From contig CADCPL010000278.1 in NCBI GenBank assembly GCA_902803305.1, positions 1 to 6,664 on the forward strand: a DNA stretch of 6,664 nt. Reading direction: 5' to 3'. The notes beneath the pieces were generated by a model. That model was not told where the DNA came from, did not search any database, and saw only the letters and a program-made list of their open reading frames with translations. This stretch comes from an uncultured Lachnospiraceae bacterium (GTDB lineage Bacteria; Bacillota; Clostridia; Lachnospirales; Lachnospiraceae). The translations under genes and the position numbers were made by a program. This document shows, one piece after another, positions 5,981 to 6,664 of the stretch (the first letter of the stretch is position 1; the number at the start of each line of letters is the position of its first letter).

Positions 5981-6010
5981 ATTCTATCATAATACCCGTA
6001 TAAAAGTCAA
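5981..6010 (-). promoter_or_regulatory. Sigma-A promoter of tRNA-Thr
   Basis: The -35 is TTGACT (6010-6005), the spacer is 18 nt, and the -10 is TAGAAT (5986-5981) with TG one base upstream (extended -10). The expected start near 5974 would leave only about 7 nt of 5' leader before the tRNA. The -35 lies 11 nt after the GT10 stop codon. This is the only clear promoter ahead of the MATE operon in the window. Confidence 0.8.
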
Positions 6011-6021
6011 ACTCTGTAATT

Positions 6022-6663
6022 CTATTTCCGCATGCGATTTCTAAGCCCCCGTACAGCTCTTCTCGGTAGCCTGAGAACTCTGTCTGCCTTTTCGTGAAGC
6101 TTTGCTTCGTCTTCATAGTGTTTCCCGATGTATACCCTGTTCCTTCGGATGGCTTTCGCGGGATCCTGTGAACATATGCTATACAGAAAATCAGACAGAT
6201 AATCATCATCAAGACATTTGGCTGCCACGCATCCGTCCTTTATCACCGGCGCTTTAACCATCTTAAGATATGCATCATCATCAGAGTCGATCTTCTTTAC
6301 GTAATCCACCACCTCATCAAAGTTTGCGAAATCATGACAGTTGATGAAGCTGTCGGGATTAAACTCTTTTGCGATATCGGGATTCCCCCAATAGATCGGG
6401 ACAGTCTCCGATGCAAAGCTTTCCATTATCTTCTCGGTCGTATAACCGCGTGATCCGCTGTTTTCAAATGCAATGGAAAACTTATATCCCTTCGAAAAAT
6501 CGATCTTGTCAGGCACAGGCCCTCCCACGTTATTATGATATCGGCCACCTGAAGCAAGATGCTTGTACTTTTCCAGTTTTTCGATCATGATGCCTCTCTC
6601 GGGGGAAGACAGTGCGTTACTGATCACATAATTGCAGAACTCTCTATCGAGAAGCTCGTCATC
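6022..6663 (-). CDS. GT10 family (alpha-1,3/1,4-fucosyltransferase type) glycosyltransferase, C-terminal part
   Basis: The visible 213 residues are the C-terminal, donor-binding half of a GT10 enzyme; the N-terminal acceptor domain lies beyond the window edge. GT10 enzymes transfer fucose from GDP-fucose to surface glycans. The signature is clear: KFSIAFENS (61-69), GYTTEKI (73-79), VPIYWG (88-93) and FNPDSFI (101-107), preceded by SGGRYHNNVGGPV (38-50). Arg23, Asn68, Tyr74, Glu77 and Lys78 have the spacing of the GDP-fucose-contacting residues R195, N240, Y246, E249 and K250 of the Helicobacter pylori enzyme, as I recall that structure. The tail from about 172 is very basic and ends RRAVRGLRNRMRK, which may help it sit on the membrane, as in other bacterial GT10 proteins. 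In-frame GTG at 6627 is internal, since family sequence continues upstream of it (LLDREFCNYVISN). Fucose specificity is inferred from family. No terminator follows. Confidence 0.9.
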   Translation of the reverse strand, partial: DDELLDREFCNYVISNALSSPERGIMIEKLEKYKHLASGGRYHNNVGGPVPDKIDFSKGYKFSIAFENSGSRGYTTEKIMESFASETVPIYWGNPDIAKEFNPDSFINCHDFANFDEVVDYVKKIDSDDDAYLKMVKAPVIKDGCVAAKCLDDDYLSDFLYSICSQDPAKAIRRNRVYIGKHYEDEAKLHEKADRVLRLPRRAVRGLRNRMRK

Positions 6664-6664
6664 C

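Noticed and set aside
6625..6627. GTG as the start codon of the GT10 gene
   Set aside because: Recognisable family sequence (LLDREFCNYVISN) continues in frame upstream to the window edge, so this codon is internal.
1..6664. CRISPR array, insertion sequence or attachment site
   Set aside because: No regularly spaced repeats, transposase fragments or terminal inverted repeats were seen, and no second copy of the tRNA 3' end that would mark an integration.

Overview
The window reads as chromosomal DNA from an anaerobic Clostridia member, probably Lachnospiraceae. The reasons are strong AGGAGG-type ribosome binding sites, lipobox lipoproteins, a cobalamin riboswitch ahead of an exported cobaltochelatase, a NEAT-like domain on a solute-binding lipoprotein, and overall protein character. 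This assignment is inference; no rRNA or marker gene is present. All recognised genes lie on the minus strand, so transcription runs from high to low coordinates.

Layout in transcription order. (1) 6663-6022: the C-terminal part of a GT10 (fucosyltransferase-type) glycosyltransferase whose start lies outside the window. (2) 6010-5895: a strong sigma-A promoter followed by a tRNA-Thr(GGU) gene with two unusual bases. (3) 5891-5748: a GC-rich, hairpin-rich trailer ending in an intrinsic terminator, with a possible 31-codon leader ORF running through it. (4) 5741-4365: a MATE-family (MOP superfamily) transporter with no visible ribosome binding site. (5) 4347-2626: a large polytopic membrane protein resembling GT-C-type glycosyltransferase or polymerase proteins, 17 nt after the MATE gene and likely in its operon. 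(6) 2617-2256: a near-consensus promoter, a cobalamin riboswitch, a candidate antiterminator and an intrinsic terminator. (7) 2239-629: cbiK, a lipoprotein-type sirohydrochlorin cobaltochelatase with additional domains. (8) 657-1: the N-terminal part of a lipoprotein that looks like the substrate-binding component of an iron, heme or corrinoid ABC transporter, overlapping cbiK by 29 nt.

The window has two functional halves. The left half is a B12-repressed tetrapyrrole/cobalt acquisition operon. Its chelatase is predicted to be anchored outside the membrane and shares a NEAT-like beta domain with the solute-binding protein encoded next to it. This suggests a surface system that binds, metallates or hands over a tetrapyrrole to an importer. 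The right half concerns surface glycans (GT10, GT-C-like protein, MATE exporter), interrupted by a tRNA gene whose terminator sits directly in front of the MATE start codon.

The most interesting points are the extracellular multi-domain cobaltochelatase with its shared partner domain, the complete riboswitch expression platform, and the tRNA-terminator-MATE junction with a possible translated leader.
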